This document shows, one piece after another, positions 1 to 9,218 of a DNA stretch of 64,000 bases. The stretch covers positions 970,723 through 1,034,722 of the forward strand of contig JAHBXT010000003.1 of assembly GCA_019636385.1 (NCBI GenBank), read 5' to 3'. The number at the start of each line of letters is the position of its first letter. The first letter of the stretch is position 1. The position numbers and the translations under genes were made by a program. Source of the stretch: Pirellulaceae bacterium. Lineage in GTDB: Bacteria; Planctomycetota; Planctomycetia; Pirellulales; Pirellulaceae. A model generated the notes under the pieces. It did no database searches, was not told where the DNA came from, and worked only from the letters and a program-made list of their open reading frames with translations.

Positions 1-1942
1 GCCCTCGCAATCGGTCCTCGGTCAACAACACCGTAACAAACGGCTGCCAATTACCAGTCAATAGAGACAATTGAATTGCCAGTGCCGACACTTCTGGTCG
101 CGAGTCAGCTGCCAAGTCGAGCAACTGATCGGCAACCGGCCCAGTTCCTTGTTGCAACAAGTTCTGTAAATCTCCGTGCGCTATTTGATCTATTGGACGA
201 ATCCAGCGCTTGCCATACCAGCGCGGTGGATTGCTGAGCACAAACTGAATTGGCTCGTCGCCACCTAAGGCAGCGACCCCGCTGCCGGTTTGGCTGATTT
301 CGATCGTCTGCCCGGACGGCAATCTTCGCACTCGTAGCAACGGCGCATCGGTTGGACTATCGTCACTAATAACCACGATGACGGTCACCGGTGTCGTCGT
401 ATCGCTCTGCGCCACTGAACCGTGGCGGACTGCGCGACGTCCAACTTCCATTCCAAGCCAAGCAGTCTGTGAAAGTAGTGTGACCTCAAAATCACCCGAC
501 GGCGAGGATAGTTGCAGGGGACGCTCTAGCGATTGGCTGGCAAATAATCCACGCATTAAACCGGTAGTGAGCTGAATCTGCCCTCGGTGTGCGTTCCACT
601 CAATCACGGACGCGCCCGATAGAGTGGCTTTCCAACCAGCCAACTCGATGGTTGATCGACAGGTCGGGGCGGAAAGCGTTGTTACGGGTAACGCCAGCGG
701 TACATTCAGAGCAAGGGACTGCCAAGTGCCACCTGGCTGTCTTGACAGCAACGTCGCTTGCGATTCCACATTGTCGCTTGGGCTCCATCCCAGGTGAATA
801 ACGTCCGGCGACTCGACTTCGCCCGGTGGCGGCGGTGGCTCATTTGAGTCCTTGCCTGCTGTTTCCGTTTGGGAAAGTGAACTGTCGGCCTCAGAAGTTT
901 CTTCGGTCTTAGTCGATTCGCCACTATCATCAGTCGCCTGAGCATTAGATGCAGCGCTTGGCGCTGGAGAAGCATTGGATGCTTGAGTGTCTAGACTGGG
1001 GGGGGCAGCGCTGGTTGAAGTGGTTGCTGACTCTTCAGATTTGATTGCCTCACCAGACTGTACATTGTCTGTTGGTTTATCGCCTGACCTTGTGGGCTCC
1101 GCCAAGGCAGTCGTTTTCACTTTGGAGGCATCTGAACTCGCTGTGGCTTGAGCGCTCTGGGAGCGTGAACTATCAGCAACTGCGGGTGTTTGCCACAGTA
1201 AGCGCAATTCCTCCAGAGATCCCAGCGATTGCAAGACGGTCAAGATCGCCACGACCAGCAGGCCAGCAATGGCTGTAGGCAATTGCCATTTCGACTTGCG
1301 CGAACCTCGCAGGTACTCGGGTACCTCGCGCGATAGACTTGCACCTTCCAAGTTTAGTCCTGCATGTCTGATAGTGCCGCCACCGGAAGCCATCATCGGA
1401 ACTTCAACGTTCACTTGCACGTGGCCGGGCATTTCCGATGAATCAACCAGCTTGATGGGCTGAGCCGGTACCGTGGTGTCGTGCGCGCTGTTGGCAAGTG
1501 CATTCCTTGATGACACTGGCTCAGGTTGCGTTGCCGACGAAGGCCCGCGAGCTGGTTGCTGGGAATTATTCAGTCTCAGAGCCAGCTCGCGCAAACTATC
1601 GGGGACACCAACGCGACTGCGGATCGCCTCGGACAATAGTTGATGGCAATGCGCCAGTTCACACAGGTGCTCGCTGTGCTGTAAGCATAACCGCTCAAGC
1701 TCCACCACACGCTGTGACGTCAGCGTATCATCCAGATATTCAGCGATGATATTTGCCGCGCTCAAATCCCCGGCCTCTAATGGTGGCGACAGAATTTCTC
1801 GACTCGCGACCAACTCGTTTACTCTCCGCAGCAGATTAACTGCATCTGGATTCTGTTGTATGCGGCGATGTAGGTCGTCATGTTCCGATGGCGTCAGCAC
1901 ACCATCGCGATAGGCCAACAGGGTTCTCAGTGTAAGTCGCAT
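1..1942 (-). CDS. Planctomycete single-pass membrane protein, partial (C-terminus beyond left edge)
   Basis: The reverse frame from an ATG at 1942 is open to the window edge, giving at least 647 residues. The N-terminus (MRLTLRTLLAYRDGVLTPSE) is of a kind recurrent in planctomycete proteins resembling zinc-less anti-sigma factors. A soluble helical region of about 200 residues is followed by one membrane segment near residues 217-240 (about 1220-1290). Next comes a low-complexity Ser/Ala/Thr/Glu linker of about 110 residues with a short Pro run, then a beta-rich domain that would lie outside the cytoplasm. This layout suggests a membrane-tethered regulator or envelope protein, but no catalytic motif is visible. 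No specific function is assigned. Confidence 0.75.
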   Translation of the reverse strand, partial: MRLTLRTLLAYRDGVLTPSEHDDLHRRIQQNPDAVNLLRRVNELVASREILSPPLEAGDLSAANIIAEYLDDTLTSQRVVELERLCLQHSEHLCELAHCHQLLSEAIRSRVGVPDSLRELALRLNNSQQPARGPSSATQPEPVSSRNALANSAHDTTVPAQPIKLVDSSEMPGHVQVNVEVPMMASGGGTIRHAGLNLEGASLSREVPEYLRGSRKSKWQLPTAIAGLLVVAILTVLQSLGSLEELRLLWQTPAVADSSRSQSAQATASSDASKVKTTALAEPTRSGDKPTDNVQSGEAIKSEESATTSTSAAPPSLDTQASNASPAPSAASNAQATDDSGESTKTEETSEADSSLSQTETAGKDSNEPPPPPGEVESPDVIHLGWSPSDNVESQATLLSRQPGGTWQSLALNVPLALPVTTLSAPTCRSTIELAGWKATLSGASVIEWNAHRGQIQLTTGLMRGLFASQSLERPLQLSSPSGDFEVTLLSQTAWLGMEVGRRAVRHGSVAQSDTTTPVTVIVVISDDSPTDAPLLRVRRLPSGQTIEISQTGSGVAALGGDEPIQFVLSNPPRWYGKRWIRPIDQIAHGDLQNLLQQGTGPVADQLLDLAADSRPEVSALAIQLSLLTGNWQPFVTVLLTEDRLRG

Positions 1943-2216
1943 GGTCGTATTCCTAACTCAGATTCGCAAGCTGGTCAGCAAGGGTGTGTTTGAGGCTTGT
2001 CTATCTGTATTAGTGACAAACGGAGCCGGTTTCCGTGCCAGAAAATTGCCAAATATTCAAAACTTCTGGCTGGTCGCCGTAATTGTGCGCTGGGCGGTTT
2101 GGAGTCGGAGCTGGCCTCGATTCCACTGACATCCTGCCAACGGGACCACGACTGGCAGATGTCATCTTGGACACTCCCAGGCCTGCTAGCGTCACATGCC
2201 GACGGCAGTTGGCAGA

Positions 2217-4103
2217 TTATGGGGAATCTCCTCCAGCGTCGGCGGCAGGTATTGCAGGATCGGTAGAACCATCGTCGAGAGCGTTGCTTGGTGGCGTGTG
2301 CGTGTCGGACGGTTGTGAGTCCGGTTGTGTGCTGGCCGCAGCTTCCATCTGTTGACGACGCAGATACCGCAGGCGCAGGCGATTTCCGGCGTCTTGAGGA
2401 TTGATCGTTTCGGATGTGCCTCCACCAGCCAGGTCGACGGCAGGTTGTGTCAGAGCATGAGCGGCGTCTTCCAGACGGTTAAGCTGAGTGTAGGCGCGGG
2501 CCAACAGGTACCAGGCTGGAGCATGCCAGCGCATGGCGCGCGGATCGGCCAGTACCCGATCCTTGAGCCAGCCTGCGCAGGACTGAAAATCACCGCGGTC
2601 ATAATGCGCCTGTGCCAGCATATAGGCCACGTCAAATTTGGCTCGAGAAAAAATGGAATGAGCTTGCAGCACGCGCGCTTCGAATTGTTCTTTGCTTTCG
2701 GCATTGCCGCGGAACAAGCCCAGCGACTTTTGCACATCTGGATCGTAGGCTAACTTGCCAAGGGTTTGTTCGTCGATTCGCGTTTCGATATACAGCTTCA
2801 ATGCACCTGGATGATCCATCGACTTTTCAAATCTCCCGGCCAGGTGCGACCAGCGCCCGTTGGCCAGCGAATTATCCATCAGCCATACACCGTGCTCAGC
2901 CATATATCGCATGGAAAAGTCGGTTGTTTCGCGAAGTCGTTCTTGCATTTGAGCGGCAAACAACTGCGCTAAAAGTGGCGTCTGCCACACGGCCGTAGTC
3001 GAATTCGGTACAGCCTTGGCTAATTCATTGGCCATTGCGTCCAGGTCTGCATACACCGTCATTCGCTCGTCGCCCAACAATCCCTGATCCAATAACTTGG
3101 CTCGCAAGCTGGTTGCAAATGGAACCGCATCCAATAATAGTTGGACCGCGCGAATTGCTTGAGCGTCAAATGCGTATTGGTATTGCGGCAAGCTCATGCG
3201 CCGCAGAATACGCGGATTATTTGCCAGGTCTGGCAGGCTGGCCCAGGTGCTGTCGTCAGGGTCCAGAATAGGCAGTCCCAACTTCGGCTCAAACAACAGC
3301 AATTGTTTACCAATCAGTACGCCCATCGCCAGCAGATCGCCGGAGTGTCCGGGCTGAGCTCCAACCGAAATCCAACAGGTAGTCAATCCTTGCTGAGCTG
3401 CCAGCGCAGCAAACACTCGCCCTCTGACTATGAAGTCCGCCGCCCCGTACAAGGTTGCTTCCAATGGCAACAGACTGTAGCCCACACCTCCATCGGTAAG
3501 CGGTTCGCGAGGGTCAGGCGTTTTAATCTGCGCCTGAGACGAAGGTACTCCAGCCAGTTTGATATTGCGAATCGTCCAGTCAAACAACTTATAGGCATGT
3601 TCCAGTTTGACAGCTTCGCCAGTATCCAGCGTCTGTTGTTTGGAATTTAGGGCGGGCTCCAATAACGTGTCGCGGACCGGCTCAGCAATGATCCAGTTGG
3701 ACAATTGCCGCATTAAGCGACACTGAAACAAGTAGTCGATATCCGCCGTTGCGAACTGCAGTCGGCTGAAAGACTCGCTACCGACTTGGCGCATGGCCGC
3801 CGGATCCCACCCTGAAATCAATTTGGATTCAGTCAATCCTTCGCCATCGGAGTGGGCTGCCTTAACCCACGTGTTCAGCAGTACGCGAACCTCTTCGGTC
3901 AGATTTTTGCGATTGGCTGGGGTCATCTGAGCCAAGTTGCGCATACCTTGTCGCAGTGAGTCGGTCTTGAGCGTTTTCTGGTCCAATTGCCGAACGATCT
4001 GTTCGGACATATCGCGTGTCCGCTTCTTGCACGACACTCCCGAGCCCACCACCACAATGGCCAATATCCAGAACAGACATGTTTGCTTGATCGAATGCTT
4101 CAT
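2217..4103 (-). CDS. Lipoprotein of unknown function with C-terminal TPR-like helices
   Basis: A 628-residue protein with a clear lipoprotein signal: a basic n-region (MKHSIKQT), a hydrophobic core, and a VGSGVSC lipobox with the acylated Cys near residue 25. It is therefore likely anchored to a membrane on the periplasmic side. The body is mostly helical. Around residues 470-560, the pattern 'fdvAymlAqahydrGdf...WyLLARAYtqLnrLedAA' resembles tetratricopeptide repeats. The last ~50 residues are a disordered Ser/Thr/Pro/Asp tail. The central part contains a 'GQPGHSGDLLAMGVLIG' stretch, vaguely like transglutaminase-type proteins, but no Cys-His-Asp triad can be assigned with confidence. Same strand as the neighbours; 274 bases separate it from the downstream membrane protein gene. 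Confidence 0.8.
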   Translation of the reverse strand: MKHSIKQTCLFWILAIVVVGSGVSCKKRTRDMSEQIVRQLDQKTLKTDSLRQGMRNLAQMTPANRKNLTEEVRVLLNTWVKAAHSDGEGLTESKLISGWDPAAMRQVGSESFSRLQFATADIDYLFQCRLMRQLSNWIIAEPVRDTLLEPALNSKQQTLDTGEAVKLEHAYKLFDWTIRNIKLAGVPSSQAQIKTPDPREPLTDGGVGYSLLPLEATLYGAADFIVRGRVFAALAAQQGLTTCWISVGAQPGHSGDLLAMGVLIGKQLLLFEPKLGLPILDPDDSTWASLPDLANNPRILRRMSLPQYQYAFDAQAIRAVQLLLDAVPFATSLRAKLLDQGLLGDERMTVYADLDAMANELAKAVPNSTTAVWQTPLLAQLFAAQMQERLRETTDFSMRYMAEHGVWLMDNSLANGRWSHLAGRFEKSMDHPGALKLYIETRIDEQTLGKLAYDPDVQKSLGLFRGNAESKEQFEARVLQAHSIFSRAKFDVAYMLAQAHYDRGDFQSCAGWLKDRVLADPRAMRWHAPAWYLLARAYTQLNRLEDAAHALTQPAVDLAGGGTSETINPQDAGNRLRLRYLRRQQMEAAASTQPDSQPSDTHTPPSNALDDGSTDPAIPAADAGGDSP

Positions 4104-4172
4104 GAGCCGATTCGTTGCTTTCGCTTGATGCTACGAGCAGGCGACGATAATGGTTCGACGTCGCATGATAAA

Positions 4173-5132
4173 CTAGCCTGACGCCCAGGCCAGTGATTGA
4201 ACAGGCAAAGGATCGCCGGTTTGGGTAGTCTCCGGTACCAATAGTCGCACTCGAGCTGGCTGTACCTGTAAATTCACCGGTAGATAGCCTCCGGGATCGC
4301 CATCAATTTGATACGGTATTTGTAGTGGTTTGCCAGTTCCGTCCAGCGGCGGATCAATGCGCAGCGAACGCTGCACCGAGTGCTCGAAGTCGTCTAACTC
4401 GAAATGTGTTCCGCGGCATAAACGGTACAGATAGTAAAGGCTACTCAAGGTACCGCCCTGCGTAAACGTGCACACATCCAAACGTCCATCCAACGGGTCG
4501 GCTTGAGGGCAAAACGGCAAACCTGCAGCATAACGCGGCACATTGAATATAAAAATCCAGGCTCGCTGACGTACTTCCGATTTGGCCCCACCCACGACAT
4601 GCCAGCCCATCAGCGGAAAACGATAGGTAGCCCAGGTGCGTAGAATTGGCCAGGCATAGGTCCACTGCCGAATGTGCCCGTGCCGCTTGGCATGCAATGC
4701 CTGAACGACTTGGGCATCAAATCCACAACTGAGCATTACCAAGAAAAGCCTGCCGTTGGCGCAGCCCACGTCCATGTGAACACAGCGTCCAGCCCGCAAC
4801 GTGTTGCATGCCTGCTGAGCATCGCAAGTCAGTCCCCAATGTCGCGCTAAGAGGTTCTCTGTTCCTAACGGAAAGATGAGTATCGGGACTTCGGTCGGCA
4901 GATGATTCACCAACGCCGATACTGTGCCATCACCACCGGCAGACACAACGGCCGCCAGTCGTTGCTGAGCCCACAATTGGCCTGCCCTGTGCTGCACCTG
5001 GTCAAGCGAATCGGACACATGGCAGTTCCATCCGCCTAGTTGTAATGCATTAGTCAATCCTGCGATCAGCCTCTGGCCGGAGCCCGTACCCGATTTAGGA
5101 TTGACCGCAACCAGCACCTCCAAGCTTACCAT
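4173..5132 (-). CDS. Diacylglycerol/lipid kinase family protein (DAGK catalytic domain, YegS/BmrU-like)
   Basis: A 319-residue protein of the family that phosphorylates diacylglycerol, sphingoid or related lipids with ATP. Visible hallmarks are the N-terminal NPKSGTGSG nucleotide-binding loop (residues 11-19), the signature SAGGDGTVSALVNHL (about 64-78), and the FPLGTENLLARHWGL segment (about 87-101), which corresponds to the GT-N-ar motif. The C-terminal half carries the beta-sandwich region, with a GGYLPV stretch where the family usually has a GE motif. The ATG at 5132 overlaps the end of the S1-domain gene by 7 bases, so the two are probably translationally coupled. The substrate cannot be told from sequence. 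Confidence 0.88.
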   Translation of the reverse strand: MVSLEVLVAVNPKSGTGSGQRLIAGLTNALQLGGWNCHVSDSLDQVQHRAGQLWAQQRLAAVVSAGGDGTVSALVNHLPTEVPILIFPLGTENLLARHWGLTCDAQQACNTLRAGRCVHMDVGCANGRLFLVMLSCGFDAQVVQALHAKRHGHIRQWTYAWPILRTWATYRFPLMGWHVVGGAKSEVRQRAWIFIFNVPRYAAGLPFCPQADPLDGRLDVCTFTQGGTLSSLYYLYRLCRGTHFELDDFEHSVQRSLRIDPPLDGTGKPLQIPYQIDGDPGGYLPVNLQVQPARVRLLVPETTQTGDPLPVQSLAWASG

Positions 5133-6739
5133 TTGAGGCCAAACTGCTCGCCTCCGCTAGACTTTCCGATACCGCCTTTTAAGGGGCCGCGATGTTTTGG
5201 CAGGACCGGTGCAGCCGGCTTTGCTGCCGCTTCATCGGCCGCCGCTTGGTCGCTGGACTCGTCCGACAGCGGTGCAGCCTGAACGGCCTTGATCGACAAT
5301 CCGATGCGTTGTTTGTCTGCTTCAACCGCTAGGATTTTGACTTCGACCTCTTGCTCCTCATGAACTACGCTACTGACGTTGTGCACGCGATGATGAGCCA
5401 GCTCGCTAATATGAACTAGGCCTTCAATTCCGGTGGCCAGTTTCACAAACGCACCGAACTCTGCGATGCGCGTCACCGTGCCCTTAACCACGGCACCAAC
5501 TGGAAAGCGCTCTTGAACGCCGCTCCATGGGTGGTCTTGCAGCGAACGGTAAGCCAAGCCGATTTTACCAGTCTGAGGATCAATTTTTTCGATGCGAACC
5601 TGAATTTGCTGTCCTTCATGCAGCACCTCGCTAGGATGTTTCACTCGCTCCCACGACAGCTGGCTGATGTGCAACAATCCGTCCAAGCCACCGATGTCCA
5701 CGAATGCACCAAAATCCATAATCTTGCGAACCGTGCCTTTGACTTGATCTCCAACTGCTAGGGCCGCTAGACGCTGCGCCCGCTGCTCAGCATTTTCACG
5801 CTCTAAAACCGAGCGGCGTGACAAGACCAGATTACCGCGACGCTGGTTGGCTTCGGTAATGATGCACAACATTCGCTGGCCAACGAACTCGGCAGGGTTC
5901 TCGATGCGATAGGGAGCAATTTGGCTGATGGGAATGAAACCGCGTATGTTGCTGACTTGGCACTCCAGCCCGCCAGCATTAGATCCGGTAACCACGACCT
6001 CCACCAGTTCGCCTTCTTTGATCTCACTCCAGTCGGCAACCGAAACTGTGCTGCCGGGAATGCTCACATCGTACAGACCTTCGTCAGGCAAGAAGCTGCG
6101 GACGATGACCTCTAGCTGCATGCCGACCTCGGGAGGTTGAGTAAATTGCAGTATCGACAGCACGCCCTCGTTTGGTCCGCCGAGCGACACAAACACGTTC
6201 TCTTCGTGAACCTTCATCACGGTGGCTGCGATTCGCTGACCTTCGCCCAGTTCGCGACCAACTTGCAGCAATGCGTCGCCGACCAACATCGTGTCTAAGT
6301 TTAGATCGCCGCTGAGAGCTTGATTAAATTCGTCTTCCAGGTCCGCTGACAGCGGCTGTCGGAGCGAAGGAACGGCAACTCGGCTAGCAATAGCTGGCGT
6401 TGGCGACTTGGATGCGCTGGGTGCGGTCGCCAGTGGACTAGGACGAGTCTGCGTTGCATCGCCGGAATGGTCCGACTGCGCAGGTTTAGCCGGAGTGTCG
6501 ACGGCCGTCGCATCGTTACCCGAGACCTGCTGCCGAGTTCGACCGGCAGAAGCTGCACCGCCGGGCCTGCGTAGCGCAGACTGCTGCTGGCTTTGACGCA
6601 ACTGGCGGATGCGGTCTAGGCTAATTGGGCCGGAACGAGCGGGTGGCAAACTGGCGGCAGATGACTTGGGAGGCTCAACCGAAGGCTGCGAGGAGTTGTC
6701 TGGTGCGCTAGAAGCTTCGAACGATTCTGGTTCTGACAT
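5126..6739 (-). CDS. S1 RNA-binding domain protein (ribosomal protein S1-like, four S1 repeats)
   Basis: A protein of about 537 residues. The first ~150 residues are a low-complexity Ser/Ala/Pro/Gln/Arg linker without obvious fold. Four OB-fold S1 repeats follow. The last two are canonical, with 'GtVrkImdFGAFVdiGGLDGLLHISQLSW' and 'GtVtRIAEFGAFVKL...GLVHISELAHH' cores; the first two are more divergent. Such proteins bind RNA or the ribosome. The length and repeat number match short S1 homologues rather than the six-repeat E. coli protein. I chose the ATG at 6739 over the upstream GTG at 6760. The last codons overlap the lipid kinase start, which points to a two-gene operon. Confidence 0.85.
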   Translation of the reverse strand: MSEPESFEASSAPDNSSQPSVEPPKSSAASLPPARSGPISLDRIRQLRQSQQQSALRRPGGAASAGRTRQQVSGNDATAVDTPAKPAQSDHSGDATQTRPSPLATAPSASKSPTPAIASRVAVPSLRQPLSADLEDEFNQALSGDLNLDTMLVGDALLQVGRELGEGQRIAATVMKVHEENVFVSLGGPNEGVLSILQFTQPPEVGMQLEVIVRSFLPDEGLYDVSIPGSTVSVADWSEIKEGELVEVVVTGSNAGGLECQVSNIRGFIPISQIAPYRIENPAEFVGQRMLCIITEANQRRGNLVLSRRSVLERENAEQRAQRLAALAVGDQVKGTVRKIMDFGAFVDIGGLDGLLHISQLSWERVKHPSEVLHEGQQIQVRIEKIDPQTGKIGLAYRSLQDHPWSGVQERFPVGAVVKGTVTRIAEFGAFVKLATGIEGLVHISELAHHRVHNVSSVVHEEQEVEVKILAVEADKQRIGLSIKAVQAAPLSDESSDQAAADEAAAKPAAPVLPKHRGPLKGGIGKSSGGEQFGLKW

Positions 6740-6953
6740 AGTTGTAGCTGAAAAAAACACCCACGCACCGGCATGGCGCGATGGCCCTGTGAATTTAATA
6801 GGTTCGGACCACTACCAGTCCGCCCATGGTTCGCGAAAAGTCAATATTGATTGGACACTAGTTTACCAAACCCAGGCGCTCTGCCTACGGCTCGACCGCT
6901 GGGTTCATAGTCTAGCAATTTCGCCCTCAAAATCCTGAAAGTTGACGGACGTT

Positions 6954-7712
6954 TCATGACTCGTCGATCGCTTGCCAGCGGCTGGAGCGCTGGTGCGAAA
7001 CGTCAAGTTGGTCCAAAATCCTGGCTGCAACAAAGTCCACCAGATCGCTTAAGCTGGAGACTCCGTGGTACCAACCAGGGCTGGCGGGCAAGACGACCGC
7101 ACCGGCAGCGGCCACCCGCTGCATGTTTTCGATCTGCATTGTGCTCAGCGGCGTCTCACGCGGTACAACAATCAACTTGCGACGCTCCTTCAAATGCACC
7201 TCCGCAGCTCGATGCACCAAATTGCGGCCCAGCGAATGTGCGATGGCTGCCAGGGTACTTCCCGAGCACGGACAGACAACCATTGCTCGTGTACGATACG
7301 AACCGCTGGCGATCGGTACGAAATAGTCGTCTGGCTGGTGAATGTGCAGCTTGCCGCAGTCGATGGCAGCTTCAAGACCCTGCACAGGTGCTACGGAACG
7401 GGTGTCTAAACGTAATATACGCCCGGCGGCCTCGAAGAAAGCAGGTATGTCTTCCAGCCGCATTTCCCCATGATATCCGAGCTCGTGGCGCACGACCGTC
7501 AATCCATCGCGACTGACTACTAAGTGCACAGTTAACCCCTCCTGCAGCAACCACTGGAGCGTTCGGGCTGCATAGATGGCACCTGAAGCTCCGGTAATGC
7601 CAAGCACCACCGGCAAGTCGTGGCTGGGAGTCAAATCGCGTTGTTTTTCAAAAGCTTTTGCCATCAGCGTCGAGCGAAAAAGTGAATTGAACTTCGTGAC
7701 TGCAGTTGTCAT
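6954..7712 (-). CDS. ubiX: Flavin prenyltransferase UbiX
   Basis: This is the UbiX/Pad1 family, which joins a dimethylallyl group to FMN to make the prenylated flavin cofactor of UbiD-type decarboxylases. The motif VVLGITGASGAIYAARTLQW marks the Rossmann-like FMN site. VVCPCSGSTLAAIAHSLGRNL and ERRKLIVVPRETPLSTMQIENM are the other two conserved blocks, the latter containing the phosphate and prenyl binding residues. The length is slightly above the usual ~200 residues because of an N-terminal extension of about 35. ATGs exist at 7712 and 7664, with no clear ribosome-binding site to decide; the TTG at 7727 is less likely. No ubiD-like gene is in this window, so its partner must be elsewhere. 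Confidence 0.92.
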   Translation of the reverse strand: MTTAVTKFNSLFRSTLMAKAFEKQRDLTPSHDLPVVLGITGASGAIYAARTLQWLLQEGLTVHLVVSRDGLTVVRHELGYHGEMRLEDIPAFFEAAGRILRLDTRSVAPVQGLEAAIDCGKLHIHQPDDYFVPIASGSYRTRAMVVCPCSGSTLAAIAHSLGRNLVHRAAEVHLKERRKLIVVPRETPLSTMQIENMQRVAAAGAVVLPASPGWYHGVSSLSDLVDFVAARILDQLDVSHQRSSRWQAIDES

Positions 7713-7890
7713 CGCGTTCGGCAACAAACTGAGTAGCTCACATTCCTGCTTGCCACAGAGCTATTGTGGTTGGTCAGTCCCTTGTTGGGAAGCTGTGCTG
7801 ACGCGCTGGCTTGGAAGTTGCTATACTGGCCGGCTAAGGTTCAACGCGATATGGACGCTGCGAATTATTGATTCGTACTGGAAAGTCAGC

Positions 7891-8358
7891 ATGGGGCAGC
7901 CAGCCAGATTTGGCAAGCCGCGTCGCGGTGCGGTAGCGATCATTGTCGAAGACGGCAGGTTCCTGGTCATCCGTCGCAGCTTGCAGGTGCGCGCGCCGGA
8001 TCTGGTTTGTTTCGCCGGAGGCACCATCGAAGCCCACGAAACGCCGCACCAGGCAATTGAGCGGGAATTGTTGGAAGAACTGAGTCTGGTAGGCACCGCC
8101 ACAGACCACGTCTGGCGGAGTGTTACCTCTTGGGGAACCGAATTGGAGTGGGTGATCGTCCAGCGACATCCGGACTCAGAACCGATTGCCAACCCCAGCG
8201 AAGTGGCCGAATGGATGTGGCTGGACCCGGTTAGTCTCTTAAAACACCCCAAACTGCTGCCCAGCGTCCCCGCCTTCTTTAAAGCATGGGCTAAGAACGA
8301 GTTCGTTCTACCTGATCGGGCCGGCGTGCCCAATTCGCATTGGATCAATGACGATTGA
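7891..8358 (+). CDS. Nudix hydrolase
   Basis: A 155-residue Nudix pyrophosphohydrolase. The Nudix box runs from GGTIEAHE through RELLEELSL and matches GX5EX7REUXEEXXU with the metal-binding Glu residues in place; the usual Gly near the end is Ser. Members cleave X-linked nucleoside diphosphates; the substrate is not predictable here. The open frame extends upstream to 7576, but that part lies antisense to ubiX. The ATG at 7891 has a GGAAAG ribosome-binding site 5 bases ahead and begins directly before the first strand of the fold, so I start it there. It is divergent from ubiX with about 180 bases between the two starts. Confidence 0.85.
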   Translation: MGQPARFGKPRRGAVAIIVEDGRFLVIRRSLQVRAPDLVCFAGGTIEAHETPHQAIERELLEELSLVGTATDHVWRSVTSWGTELEWVIVQRHPDSEPIANPSEVAEWMWLDPVSLLKHPKLLPSVPAFFKAWAKNEFVLPDRAGVPNSHWINDD

Positions 8359-8586
8359 ACATTTTACCATGCGTAGGACCGTAAACGATCGGACGGCGTG
8401 CCTAGCTAACAGAATGACACAATAACGAATCTGACTTTGCCGCTTCATCACATCTAAGTCGCGACTCGATATTTCAGAGCTGGCGTTATGTGATAGAATT
8501 CGGCTACTAACGTGCGCCGAATCGTAGTGCCGCGCACAGGAAGCTACTCACACAGTGCGAGAGTAAAACCGCTAGGGAGAATTGCG

Positions 8587-9024
8587 ATGGATGCTGTGAC
8601 GATGGACGCTGTGACGATAGTTGGAATGGCCATGGTGGCCCTGGCAACGTTGTTTTCCTTGGTCGGATTTGTCTGTGCGATCTTGATCATCGTAAAAATG
8701 TTTCAGCACAATCAAACTGGTCTCGGAATCGCCACCCTGATTGGAATATTAGTCTGCGGGTTCGGCTACTTGCTGGCCCTAATTTTTGGGTGGCAGAACA
8801 AGCAAAGCTGGCAACTCGGCAAGGTGATGCCTGCCTACACCGGCAGCCTGATATTGAGCTTTGTACTCTTCGGTGCAGGATGGGTGCTCATGGCCCCATG
8901 GGTTGCTCGCGAGATGCAGCGAATCGAACAGCAGAATCCAGGCAGTGATTTTGATCTAGATTCGCAATACGGAGACGACTTGGACAATGGCCTAGCGCCA
9001 CCATCCTTCTCGGAAGATTCGTGA
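8587..9024 (+). CDS. Small multi-pass membrane protein of unknown function
   Basis: A 145-residue protein with three strongly hydrophobic stretches (roughly residues 8-36, 45-67 and 84-105) and an acidic soluble C-terminal tail (SDFDLDSQYGDDLDN). The ATG at 8587 follows AGGGAGA at a good distance. The first 10 residues contain a duplicated MDAVT, so a second in-frame ATG at 8602 is also possible. The frame is open back to 8512 without a good ribosome site. Small membrane proteins of this form are common in planctomycetes; no function is known to me. Confidence 0.7.
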   Translation: MDAVTMDAVTIVGMAMVALATLFSLVGFVCAILIIVKMFQHNQTGLGIATLIGILVCGFGYLLALIFGWQNKQSWQLGKVMPAYTGSLILSFVLFGAGWVLMAPWVAREMQRIEQQNPGSDFDLDSQYGDDLDNGLAPPSFSEDS

Positions 9025-9218
9025 TGCTCTGCCGCTTCAGCAACAACTTGGGCGGCATACAAGATTTGCCATGCGGGCCAAACCAACTGGCGGCGGGCTA
9101 TTACGCGTAATCCTGACATGAAGTTGTACCGGCTTGGCCAAGCGAAGGCCGAACACGTGCACTTGCTGACGGCGCTTTGGGCCAGCAATTAACCATAAGT
9201 AGTAGGAGCTTTACAGCC

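Noticed and set aside
7576..7890. Upstream extension of the Nudix frame to 260 residues
   Set aside because: It lies antisense to the ubiX start region, has no ribosome site, and the Nudix fold begins right after the ATG at 7891.
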